From an uncultured Bacteroidaceae bacterium (GTDB lineage Bacteria; Bacteroidota; Bacteroidia; Bacteroidales; Bacteroidaceae): a DNA stretch of 64,000 nt. The position numbers and the translations under genes are program-made. The notes under the pieces are model-generated. The model saw nothing but the letters and a program-made list of their open reading frames with translations, was not told the origin of the DNA and did no database searches. The DNA lies in contig CAJOHO010000016.1 in the NCBI GenBank assembly GCA_905234555.1, positions 1-64,000 of the forward strand, read 5' to 3'. Shown piece after piece: positions 16,572-25,100 of the stretch (its first letter is position 1; each line of letters starts with the position of its first letter).

Positions 16572-17461
16572 ATAATATCAGATTAGAAGAACCAAAAGAT
16601 GAGCGTGAGGTGGAGAACCTGACGCGAGAGGCATTCTGGAACGTCTATCGTCCTGGATGCACGGAGCATTTTGTGCTTAATCAGTATAGGACGAATCCGG
16701 ACTTCATCCCTGAGCTGAACTTTGTGATGGAGGATGAGGGTAAGATTGTAGGCCATGTGATGTTTTCCAAAGCAGAACTTGCTTTAGAAGACGGCACTCG
16801 GAAACCTTCGTGGACTTTCGGTCCCATCAGCATCCATCCTGACTACAAGCGCAAGGGCTATGGCCTGAATTTGCTGAACTATGCGTTGGAAAAGGCTCGT
16901 GCGATGGGCATCGGTTTTCTCTGTATGGAGGGTAACATCGAGTTTTACAAACACGCAGGCTTCGACCTCGCCAGCAAACTGAACATCCACTATCATGCTG
17001 AGCCGAAAGATGCTGAAGTGCCTTACTTTCTTGCGCAGGAACTGATTCCTGGATGGCTTCAGGCTAATGAAATTAGTGAAGCGACCTATTGCCCGCCGAA
17101 GGGCTATTTCGTAGCTGACGAGAATCCTGAAGCATTCGAGGCCTACGAAGCTACTTTTCCCCTAAAAGAGAAGGCATTTCAGGAGGGACAACTCCCTCAG
17201 TTCTGCCAGAGTTGCGGTATGCCTTTGACACGTATCGAGGACTGCGGAACAAACGACGATGGCAGCACAAATTTCGATTACTGCCAATATTGCTACAAGG
17301 ACGGCAAGTTCCTGCAGGACTGCACGATGGACGAAATGATTGAGCATTGTTCGCAGTTCGTTGATGAAGTGAACAAGCAGATGCCGAAGCCCATGACCAA
17401 GGATGAGTACAAGCAAATGATGCGCGGCTTCTTTCCAATGCTGAAACGCTGGAGAAAATGA
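16568..17461 (+). CDS. GNAT N-acetyltransferase fused to a zinc ribbon
   Basis: 297 aa. Residues 1-165 form a GNAT domain with the acetyl-CoA loop YKRKGYGLNLL (93-103) and a Phe-Tyr tail (EFYKHAGF). The C-terminal part carries a zinc-ribbon-like module FCQSCGMPL ... YCQYCYKDG with Cys213, Cys216, Cys239 and Cys242. The start is the ATG overlapping the CAT-like gene stop. A truncated copy of its first 28 codons lies at 12542. The substrate is not known; the ribbon suggests binding of a protein or nucleic acid. Third gene of the operon. Confidence 0.85.
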   Translation: MNNIRLEEPKDEREVENLTREAFWNVYRPGCTEHFVLNQYRTNPDFIPELNFVMEDEGKIVGHVMFSKAELALEDGTRKPSWTFGPISIHPDYKRKGYGLNLLNYALEKARAMGIGFLCMEGNIEFYKHAGFDLASKLNIHYHAEPKDAEVPYFLAQELIPGWLQANEISEATYCPPKGYFVADENPEAFEAYEATFPLKEKAFQEGQLPQFCQSCGMPLTRIEDCGTNDDGSTNFDYCQYCYKDGKFLQDCTMDEMIEHCSQFVDEVNKQMPKPMTKDEYKQMMRGFFPMLKRWRK

Positions 17462-17462
17462 A

Positions 17463-17540
17463 AACAATTTCGAACATTTCGCCCAGCAATGGGGCTGCAC
17501 CCGTCTATTGGACGATAAACCGTATCTAAATAATAAGTGA
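17463..17540 (+). pseudogene. Relic gene tail after the GNAT gene
   Basis: 25-residue frame NNFEHFAQQWGCTRLLDDKP... ending at 17540, no start codon. It matches the tail at 12464-12535. A gene has apparently been removed here, leaving only its last codons. The rest of the gap to 17714 shows no gene. Confidence 0.5.
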
Positions 17541-17714
17541 TTCATGTCCAAAACTTGCTGCTGAGATTGGTAATAACGAAGATGCAAGGAACAATTTGAA
17601 AATGCGATTAAGAGAGTGTAGAGTCAAGCTTGCTTGAACTTTGCCGAACGTAGCATTTTGCACGAAGTGAAACTTTTGATTAAGCGAGAGCAAAACAAAT
17701 AGAAAACAAGTAAG

Positions 17715-18209
17715 ATGGCACAAAACAACAAAGCACTTGTCGTTATTGACATCCAGAACGACATCACCAAACACTATCGCGACATCATTGCCAATATCAA
17801 TGCCGCCATTGACTGGGCTGTGGTTGAGGGGATGCAGGTTGTGTATATCAAGCACAACAACATCACGGCAGGCACGCGGACATTCAAACCATGCAGTAAG
17901 GGCGAGGAACTGGTGCCTGAGATGAAGGTCGTTTCAGACAATATTTTCGTGAAGACGAAGAGCAATGCCCTTACCAGCGAGGCTTTTTCTGCTTTCATCG
18001 CTGCGAACGCCATCAATGAGTTCTACGTGGCCGGAGCTGACGCTACGGCCTGCGTGAAATCTACATGTTTCAACATGGCCAAAGCAGGCTTCACGGTACA
18101 TGTCCTCTCCGACTGCGTCACCAGCTACGACCTGAAGAAGCTCCCAGAGATGCTCGCCTATTACGAAAGTAAAGGCTGTGAGGTGAAGACACTTGATGAG
18201 TACCGATGA
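17715..18209 (+). CDS. Cysteine hydrolase of the isochorismatase family
   Basis: 164-aa cytoplasmic hydrolase. The catalytic triad of the family is visible: Asp12 in VVIDIQND, Lys80 or Lys82 in FVKTKSNAL, and Cys113 in GADATACVKST, preceded by the usual non-proline peptide region. Substrates in the family include nicotinamide, isochorismate and other amides; none can be picked from sequence. It overlaps the CDP-alcohol phosphotransferase gene by 4 bp (18206-18209), so the pair is co-translated. Confidence 0.88.
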   Translation: MAQNNKALVVIDIQNDITKHYRDIIANINAAIDWAVVEGMQVVYIKHNNITAGTRTFKPCSKGEELVPEMKVVSDNIFVKTKSNALTSEAFSAFIAANAINEFYVAGADATACVKSTCFNMAKAGFTVHVLSDCVTSYDLKKLPEMLAYYESKGCEVKTLDEYR

Positions 18210-18694
18210 AACAGTTGCCGAACATCCTGTCGTCGCTCCGAATTGTTGGAGCTGTTGATCTGTTGTTAAGCAATGTGTCAAGTATTCTTTTTTGGGTGCT
18301 TTACATCGTTTGTGGCATTAGCGACATAGCTGACGGATGGCTGGCTCGGAAACTAAATTGTGTCACCCAAACGGGAGCGTTGCTGGATAGTTTGGCAGAC
18401 ATCTGCTTCGTAGCGTGTTGTGCCTGGACGCTCCTGCCGATCCTCGAACTGCCGCAATGGTTGTGGCTGTGGGGTGGGGTAATCGTCGTGATTAAAGTTG
18501 TGAATCAGATATCAGCCCTCGTGAAGTACGGACGCTTCCAATTTCCTCACACTTTCGCGAACAAGGCAACGGGATTTCTTCTCTTCATCGCTGTCCCCAT
18601 GACAGTATGGTCAATCGTTCCCATCACCATTGTTGCCGCCGTCGCTACGTTTGCCGCCATACAAGAGGGGTGTGATATAATTCATAATGCATAA
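18206..18694 (+). CDS. CDP-alcohol phosphatidyltransferase family protein
   Basis: 162-aa integral membrane enzyme. The family signature D-x2-D-G-x2-A-R-x8-G-x3-D-x3-D is complete: Asp40, Asp43, Gly44, Ala47, Arg48, Gly57, Asp61, Asp65. Several membrane helices follow. The enzyme would join a CDP-linked lipid to an alcohol in the inner membrane. The pairing with an isochorismatase-type hydrolase is unexplained. Short for the family but with the catalytic core intact. Confidence 0.88.
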   Translation: MKQLPNILSSLRIVGAVDLLLSNVSSILFWVLYIVCGISDIADGWLARKLNCVTQTGALLDSLADICFVACCAWTLLPILELPQWLWLWGGVIVVIKVVNQISALVKYGRFQFPHTFANKATGFLLFIAVPMTVWSIVPITIVAAVATFAAIQEGCDIIHNA

Positions 18695-18711
18695 TGCATA
18701 ATTCATAATTA
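18683..18711. repeat. AT-rich direct repeat, left of hipBA
   Basis: Degenerate ATAATGCATAATTCATAATT tract. Its last 19 bases (18693-18711) recur exactly at 20275-20293 on the other side of the hipBA module. It overlaps the 3' end of the CDP-alcohol phosphotransferase gene. Confidence 0.7.
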
Positions 18712-18720
18712 AATGCATTA

Positions 18721-19848
18721 TTAATCATTTGTGATGGGGTGGAGGAGGAGGTCGTCGCAGGCGGATGTTACTTCTTCGATGAGTTCACGACAACGGTCCT
18801 CTTTCATTTTGATGTTGGTGCCTACGGCAATCATGTCTTTTAGGGTGGGATTTCCTGTGCCGTTGACGGATGTGGCATGTTCGCCATTATAACCTTCAGT
18901 GCAGAGCGTCAGATCGTAGGCAGGGGCAAGATGCCAGGCATAACGACCAGTAGGTTCCTGGTTGACGTAGAAGCTGAAATTCTTACAATGATCGTCTTTG
19001 TTGTCGGTCAGATAGTTGAATACCATACGTCGGAACATTTGTTCCACTTCGTCTGCGTTCTGTGTCAGATAGCCAGTCAATGCCAAAAGATTTCTGTAAT
19101 CGAGAACGGGATTTGATAGTGACAGACAGAGCAGACCTCCTGCCGTTGCCGTATGAATGCGCTGTCCTTCGCTGTCAATATCGAAGCGACGTGAGGCGAA
19201 GTATTTACCTTTCATCAGCTTGAAGTCGGGCACACGGATGCCACAACGTCTGGCCACCTCATGATAGTGGTACTCCTGCTGTCCGATGTCTTTCGGGTCG
19301 TACGTGTGGCGGAATTTTACCAACCAATGTCCTTCCTCGTCTTGAAAGATGGCTTTGGGACGGGCACCTCCGCTGTTACCACTATTATATAATAGCAGTC
19401 CGGCATCGTTATCTTGCTGTTCTTTCAATACTTCAAGTGCTTTCTCTTGCAGCACATCCAGATCAACGGATTCGGTAGGTGCTTGAATGTGAGTTTCAGG
19501 ATGGTAGGTGAGTGCGCCCATGCCGCTACTTCCCACAAGGCTGAGCCTGTCCAGCGACGAAAGACTGGAGTCGTTGATGCCTTCACGCAGCAAGGCTTTG
19601 TGGAGCAGGTAGCGTCCATAGCCGTCGGGCAGGCTGTCCTCGAAGATGCCGAAATTGCCTTGGAAGGGTTGCGGTTTGGCAATGAACAGCCCTTGTTGCA
19701 AAGGCAGTTCGAGTGGGGATATGCTGAATCCATCCGTCAGCCAGCTTTTGTCGTACTCGAAGACGCACAGCTTATCATCAGGAGTCAATGAAAGCGTTCC
19801 TACAACTCGGTCGTGATATTTTACTGAGAGACAATCTGTTTTCTTCAT
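18721..19848 (-). CDS. hipA: HipA-type serine/threonine kinase toxin
   Basis: 375-aa HipA-like kinase. The N-terminal subdomain has FEDSLPDGYGRYLL (69-82). The Gly-rich ATP-binding/autophosphorylation loop is NSGNSGGARPK (155-165), the catalytic loop NKDDHCKN (283-290) has the required Asp and Asn, and PAYDL (309-313) stands in for the DFG motif. All key residues are present, so the kinase should be active. Family members phosphorylate aminoacyl-tRNA synthetases and arrest growth. It overlaps the HipB gene by 4 bp. Confidence 0.9.
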   Translation of the reverse strand: MKKTDCLSVKYHDRVVGTLSLTPDDKLCVFEYDKSWLTDGFSISPLELPLQQGLFIAKPQPFQGNFGIFEDSLPDGYGRYLLHKALLREGINDSSLSSLDRLSLVGSSGMGALTYHPETHIQAPTESVDLDVLQEKALEVLKEQQDNDAGLLLYNSGNSGGARPKAIFQDEEGHWLVKFRHTYDPKDIGQQEYHYHEVARRCGIRVPDFKLMKGKYFASRRFDIDSEGQRIHTATAGGLLCLSLSNPVLDYRNLLALTGYLTQNADEVEQMFRRMVFNYLTDNKDDHCKNFSFYVNQEPTGRYAWHLAPAYDLTLCTEGYNGEHATSVNGTGNPTLKDMIAVGTNIKMKEDRCRELIEEVTSACDDLLLHPITND

Positions 19849-20183
19849 GATTTCTTATAGGCTTTTTTCTTGTTGGTGTTTTTTCGTATCTGGGTCAGTT
19901 CGTCCATTGTGGCGTATTTGGGCGAAGCGAACAGGTTCTTGATTTCGGAGGTATATCCCAACGCCTTAGACAGGGCTATCAGGTTTTTGAGGGAGATGAG
20001 TCCTTTCTGTTCAAACCTGACGATGTTGCTGACTGCGATTCCTGCCGTTTGTGCCATTTCTTCCCTCGTGAGATTCTTTTCAATCCGTCTGCGTCGGAAG
20101 TCGGCAGCTAATTTGAGGGCGATGTCTTCTTCTGTTTCGAGTGTGTAGTTGTCGAGAACTGACAACATATTATCTATATCCAT
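19845..20183 (-). CDS. hipB: HipB-like XRE antitoxin
   Basis: 112 aa with an XRE helix-turn-helix at about residues 30-85 (RRRIEKNLTREEMAQTAGIAVSNIVRFEQKG) and a basic C-terminal tail (KNTNKKKAYKKS). Directly upstream of and overlapping hipA, the normal order. It should neutralise HipA and repress the operon through the promoter region at 20202-20253. Confidence 0.88.
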   Translation of the reverse strand: MDIDNMLSVLDNYTLETEEDIALKLAADFRRRRIEKNLTREEMAQTAGIAVSNIVRFEQKGLISLKNLIALSKALGYTSEIKNLFASPKYATMDELTQIRKNTNKKKAYKKS

Positions 20184-20201
20184 CTTGAACCTTATAGATA
20201 G

Positions 20202-20253
20202 TGATTAAATATTATCAGTTGCAAAGGTACGAATAATTCTTCTAACTACCAAA
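20202..20253 (-). promoter_or_regulatory. hipBA promoter and candidate operator
   Basis: On the minus strand TTTGG (plus 20249-20253) and TACCTTTGC (plus 20221-20229) form a promoter with a 19-20 bp spacer. The imperfect palindrome TGATTAAATATTATCA at 20202-20217 covers the expected transcript start and is a plausible HipB site. Confidence 0.6.
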
Positions 20254-20274
20254 TTTTTTTAATGCATAATGCAC

Positions 20275-20293
20275 AATGCATAATTCATAATTA
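20275..20293. repeat. AT-rich direct repeat, right of hipBA
   Basis: Exact 19-bp match to 18693-18711, within a longer ATGCATAATGCACAATGC tract. With the left copy it brackets hipBA. The rest of 20184-20485 holds the hipBA and GH30 promoters and no gene. Confidence 0.7.
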
Positions 20294-20413
20294 GAAAATT
20301 ATGAAGAAAGCGACTTAGATGATGTTTTTTTGTTGGTTATATCGTGAAATGGTGGGAAATTTGAGGGGTTGGTGGATTTTTTGGGGTTTATTATGTTAAA
20401 ATGGGGGAATTTC

Positions 20414-20444
20414 TTTGAAATTTGGGGTGGGTTGCGTATCTTTG
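20414..20444 (+). promoter_or_regulatory. Promoter of the GH30 gene
   Basis: TTTG at 20414-20417, 19-bp spacer, TATCTTTG at 20437-20444; 41 bp to the start codon. Confidence 0.7.
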
Positions 20445-20485
20445 CCAATAAATTATAAACTCTCAATCCTAAGTTTTCAATCCTA

Positions 20486-22063
20486 ATGAAGAAACGACTG
20501 ACATCTATTTTGGCGCTGATACTGGCTGCGACAACCTACGCCGGTAATATCAATGTGACAGTTACGGAAACTCGCTACCAGACAATTACGGGGTTTGGAG
20601 CTGCAGACTGCGACGGCGCGATGTGTCCTTACGGCACAGACACGAATCCTGTGAAGTTGCTCTACGGTCCTACGTCGAAGATTGGACTCAACATCATGCG
20701 AATGGAGATCTCGCCCAATTTCAAGGGTGACATCACGGCTGCGGATGTGGGATGGGACACGCCTTACGACTGGCAGGGTGGTGTGCCTTCGGCAAAGATT
20801 GTGAAGCAACGTGGCGGTATCGTGTTCGGCACACCCTGGTCGCCTCCAGGCGAGTATAAGACCAACGGAACGGCACAGGGTGGTAAGGTGAACGACAGTA
20901 ATCCTAACGATCCGCAGAACCAGCGTGGTGCGCTGCGTGAGGACTGTTACGAGAAGTTCTTCCCATGGCTCAACTCCTTCCTGGCTTACATGAAGTCAAA
21001 GGGCGTGGCAGTCGATGCCGTGTCTGTTCAGAACGAGCCAGACTGGTGGGTGAACTACTCAGGTTGTCTCTATACGCCTGCCCAGCAGCTGACGCTCGTC
21101 AAAAACTATGCACACATGCTCGACCGTGAAACCTATCCAGGCGTACGGCTCATCAGCGCAGAACCCTTGGGCTTCGATCCTACCTATTCCAATATGCTGT
21201 TGAATAACGAAACGGCACGCAACCAGGTGGATATCATAGCGGGTCATCTCTACGGACACCCACCATTGGGAAATATGAAAAGCGCCAACACGTTGGCTAA
21301 AAAATACGGCAAGGAAGTCTGGATGACAGAGCACTCCGTTTCCGACAATATCGGTGAACGTCTGCCTACCTGGCACGAACAGCTACTCTTCGCCGAGGAA
21401 CTGAACGAATGTATGCAGGCAGGTTGCACAGGTTATATCTATTGGTATATGCGTGCCCATTGGGCGTTTGTCAGCACAGGCGAATCGAAGTACGGAACTG
21501 AGAACCGAGTGAAGAACCGCCTGCTACCCCGTGCCTATGTGTATTCACACTTTGCCAAGCACGTCACAGGCTCTACCCGTCTGGGTCTGTCCTCACCGAC
21601 CATCAAGGAAGGAACAGAGAAACCACTCGAGGCAACGGCTTACATCAAGGGCGACTCCCTCATCGTTATGGCGATTGACACCACGAAGACGGCTCACACG
21701 CTCAACCTGACGCTTCCCTACAAGGTGAAGAGCGGTGTGCATGTGCTCTCCACGGGTAACGAGACGGCGAACCTCTGTCAGCAGTCGGACATCGAGATTG
21801 AGGAGCCGACCCTGACCGTTTCTGTCTCGATGCCAGCACGCAGTCTGAACACCTATATCTTCATGATTGACCGCGAGGAAGAGACCGGCATCACAGAACT
21901 CCAGCCGACCATTAACCGCGCCAAGCGGAACGAGGTGTATGACATGAACGGAAAACTCGTCTTGGTTGGCGACTGGGAAAGTGCGTCGTCCACGTTGCCC
22001 AAGGGCTTCTATATTGAGAAGCGTGCTGACGGAACCACGCACAAGGTGTTTATTGAGAATTGA
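20486..22063 (+). CDS. Secreted GH30 family glycoside hydrolase (glucuronoxylanase-like)
   Basis: 525 aa: signal peptide (1-19), a (beta/alpha)8 barrel with side beta-domain, then a T9SS-type C-terminal tail. The acid/base Glu184 is in SVQNEPDW and the nucleophile Glu282 in WMTEHSVS, the pattern of GH30 enzymes near subfamily 8 (glucuronoxylan endo-xylanases). The substrate is inferred. The end (YDMNGKLVLVG...LPKGFYIEKR...KVFIEN) has the conserved turns of a type A T9SS sorting domain, so surface display or secretion is likely. It has its own promoter. The enzyme fits a plant-fibre diet. Confidence 0.88.
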   Translation: MKKRLTSILALILAATTYAGNINVTVTETRYQTITGFGAADCDGAMCPYGTDTNPVKLLYGPTSKIGLNIMRMEISPNFKGDITAADVGWDTPYDWQGGVPSAKIVKQRGGIVFGTPWSPPGEYKTNGTAQGGKVNDSNPNDPQNQRGALREDCYEKFFPWLNSFLAYMKSKGVAVDAVSVQNEPDWWVNYSGCLYTPAQQLTLVKNYAHMLDRETYPGVRLISAEPLGFDPTYSNMLLNNETARNQVDIIAGHLYGHPPLGNMKSANTLAKKYGKEVWMTEHSVSDNIGERLPTWHEQLLFAEELNECMQAGCTGYIYWYMRAHWAFVSTGESKYGTENRVKNRLLPRAYVYSHFAKHVTGSTRLGLSSPTIKEGTEKPLEATAYIKGDSLIVMAIDTTKTAHTLNLTLPYKVKSGVHVLSTGNETANLCQQSDIEIEEPTLTVSVSMPARSLNTYIFMIDREEETGITELQPTINRAKRNEVYDMNGKLVLVGDWESASSTLPKGFYIEKRADGTTHKVFIEN

Positions 22064-22078
22064 TAGGCTTAATGGTGA

Positions 22079-22099
22079 CCCTGCGGGAAAACCGCAGGG
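22079..22099. repeat. REP-like hairpin after the GH30 gene
   Basis: CCCTGCGG-GAAAA-CCGCAGGG perfect 8-bp stem, no T-run. A similar hairpin with the same GAAAA loop is at 55592-55612. It is followed by a degenerate GATGGGC tract up to 22130. Confidence 0.6.
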
Positions 22100-22191
22100 C
22101 ACCGTATGGGCTAAATGGGCCTGATGGGCTTGATGATATCGCTACGGCTGATGCCGCGGACACCTAAGTATAATTCAAAAATAAAAATACT

Positions 22192-25100
22192 ATGAAGAAA
22201 TTATTCCTGTTGCTTTGCCTGTTGACAGCATCTGCCGCAGCGATGGCTGATGATTTCCTTCAGAAAACCAGCAACTACACAGCTTATGTGCAGGGAATCG
22301 ACGAGATACGTTTCTCCCTGCCTACTCAGATGTGGAGTTCGTTCCTGAATGAAGGAATCGTGGAGGGCTATGTCTATGTGTCAGTGGATGACGGACCTCG
22401 CCAGAAGCTCATCGAGTGGAATGCAGGCGACAATTTTCGTGACATCGGTGACGGTATCAGTACCGAGTGTCGCATCAAGGGACATATCGGCGGTTCGTTC
22501 GAGTTGGTCGGAAAGATTTCGGGCAGTCCGAAGACTTTCAAGGCCGAGGAAGACTGGACCAAGTACCAGGTGAAACGTAATGACGACAACGAGGACCACT
22601 ACACCACCACGGTGGACTGGACGGTGCCTCGTAGTCTGCGTGGACACAAGCTGGTGTTTGAGATATGGTCGAAGAGTGAGGACCGAGACTACACCTATTA
22701 CATGCCGAGCAAGTCGTCGTACTACAAGGTATATGAATGGGAGTGTCCGTCGGCTCCGGAAGTGAGTGTGCAGCTGAGCGAACCAACCCTTGCCTACGAT
22801 CCCGACCACGTGAACTCCATCATGTTCACATACAGTTTTACGGCTCGTAAGGTGAACTGGGCGAAGCTCCACTATACTGATGCCTTGACGAAAGAGACGA
22901 AGACCATCAACGTCAACAGCACCGACCTCGTGGGTATGCTTTATCTGCCAGCCGATCGTCCTTACAGCAAGATTCTGGTTGAGGCACAGGTGGTGGATTC
23001 AGAAGGAAAAACTGTGACGCAACCCGTTGAGTCTAACGCAGTTTCAGCCTATATGCTCCACAATCCTGTGAACCTCACTTTCACACCTACGCTGGACGGA
23101 AACATGTTGCTGAAATGGAATGTGGAACATGCAGACCTGAACGATATCGTGGAAGGAGACTTCTTCGAAATTCAGCGTAATCTCACAGGAACGGACGATC
23201 CTTCGGACGCTAACTGGCAGACCATTTCGGCATCCATCGAATTTGAGAAAGACTCAACGTCCTACAAGTTCTTGGACGAGTCGCTGATGACGATGTACAA
23301 AGGCAAGCGGGTCAGTTATCGTGTTCGCCGTATGTACACCTCGATGTGGCAATGGGCAGTGGGAGCGGGACATGTGCAGGCTCAGTTGCCTTGGACTTTT
23401 GTGCTGCCCTACGCAGAGAATGCCACCGTGCATCGCACTTCTACTTGGAACGACAACCAGCATGTCGTAGAGGTTGCGTTTGGTCAGAAATCCACGCAAT
23501 ATGACTCCGAAGGCAACTTTATCGTTCGCGACAAAGCTGACTTCGAGCAATGGCAAAAGCTGAAGGCCGACGGCAAGATCAATATAGAAAATACCATCTT
23601 CATGGTGGGTAATAATGAGGCATGGTCTCGTGTGTGTGGGGTATCAGGATTCAGGAAGATTGTTCTGACGAGTGACCTGACGCTGACTAATGACGATCCG
23701 AAGCTGGGTGAAACTGACATCTTCGAAGGATCCCTGGACGGAAATGGTCACACGCTGACCCTTCAATACACCTCAAGCTTATCAAAAGTCAATTACTTAG
23801 CCCCTATCACAGATACCAAAGGGTGTGGGGTGAAGAACTTGAAAGTATCGGGTCGGGTCCACTCACAAGGTAAGTTTGCTTCCGCCTTGTGTGGCAGGGT
23901 TAGAGAAAGTGGTTCTGTTGTCATCCAAAACGTGGATATTGATGCAGAAATCAGCCTTGGCATCAATGGCGATGCCAGTAGCGGCGGTTTCATCGGCATC
24001 ATGGAGAGAAGCAGCGCCGTGATTATCAGCAACAGTGCTTTCCACGGAACCATCAGCGGAGCCAACAGTAACAACAACGGCGGTTTTGTCGGAGTGGCCG
24101 TGCAGAACACCTCGATCTTATTCCACAACTGTCTCTTTGCGCCGGCTGCACTCACCACAAGTACAGAAAACTGCCGCACCTTTGTGCGTGCCGACCAAAC
24201 GGCCACAGTTTACCTAACGTCCTGTTTCTTCTCGAAGAAGTACGGAACGAACAACGCTAATGAGGAAAACGCCAATAACTACGACAACCAAACCCTTGCC
24301 GAAAAACTGGGCAAAACGGAGTGGAATGCCACCAATAACGGTGTCTATCCCGTTCTCCATCCTTCCGACACAGATTACTTCCAGTTTGCTATCTGGGATA
24401 AGCGTGCCAAGATGCAGTTGCGCATCAATATGCACGGTGAGAGTGGGGTAGAGTCGCGCATCGTGGACCTCTCTGCCAACGACGACGCCCTTTACCAGCA
24501 TCAGTTCACGCAGGAATTGAGCCGCAAGTGTGTGGAGTACTCCTTCGACCTGTTGTTCATTCGCGACGCTTCGCCCATGAAGATTGCTTCCTATGACAAG
24601 GACACGCTCATCGTTCCTGTCGTCAAGACAGATCAAGGCGAGTTGGCGAACTACCGGTTCCTGAACAGTAACAAGATTACGGAACTCACCGCCACCACGA
24701 AGCAAAGTTCGGTGGTGCTGAACTGGAAGACCAGTGGTGGCGACCACGACTTCTTCCGTGTGATGCGTAAGGAAGTTGGTTCCGGTTACGAATGGAAAGA
24801 GATTGCCACGGACCTGGAACAGCTGTTCTATGAAGACAAGACCGTCTATGTTCAGCACGACTACGAATATCGTGTGGAGAGTGTGTGGCAATGTGAAGGC
24901 ACCAATATCGAGAGTGCCACCTGTAAGGGCTGGTGCGAGAAGACCGGTATGATCAACGGTTATGTCCGCATGGCCGATGGTACGGCGATTGCGGGACAGG
25001 TGGTGGAATGCCGTCCTGAGGGTGAAATCCTCGGAGCCTCTGCCCTCTACACGACTACCACGGACGAGACAGGCTATTACGAGTTCAAGGGACTGCCATA

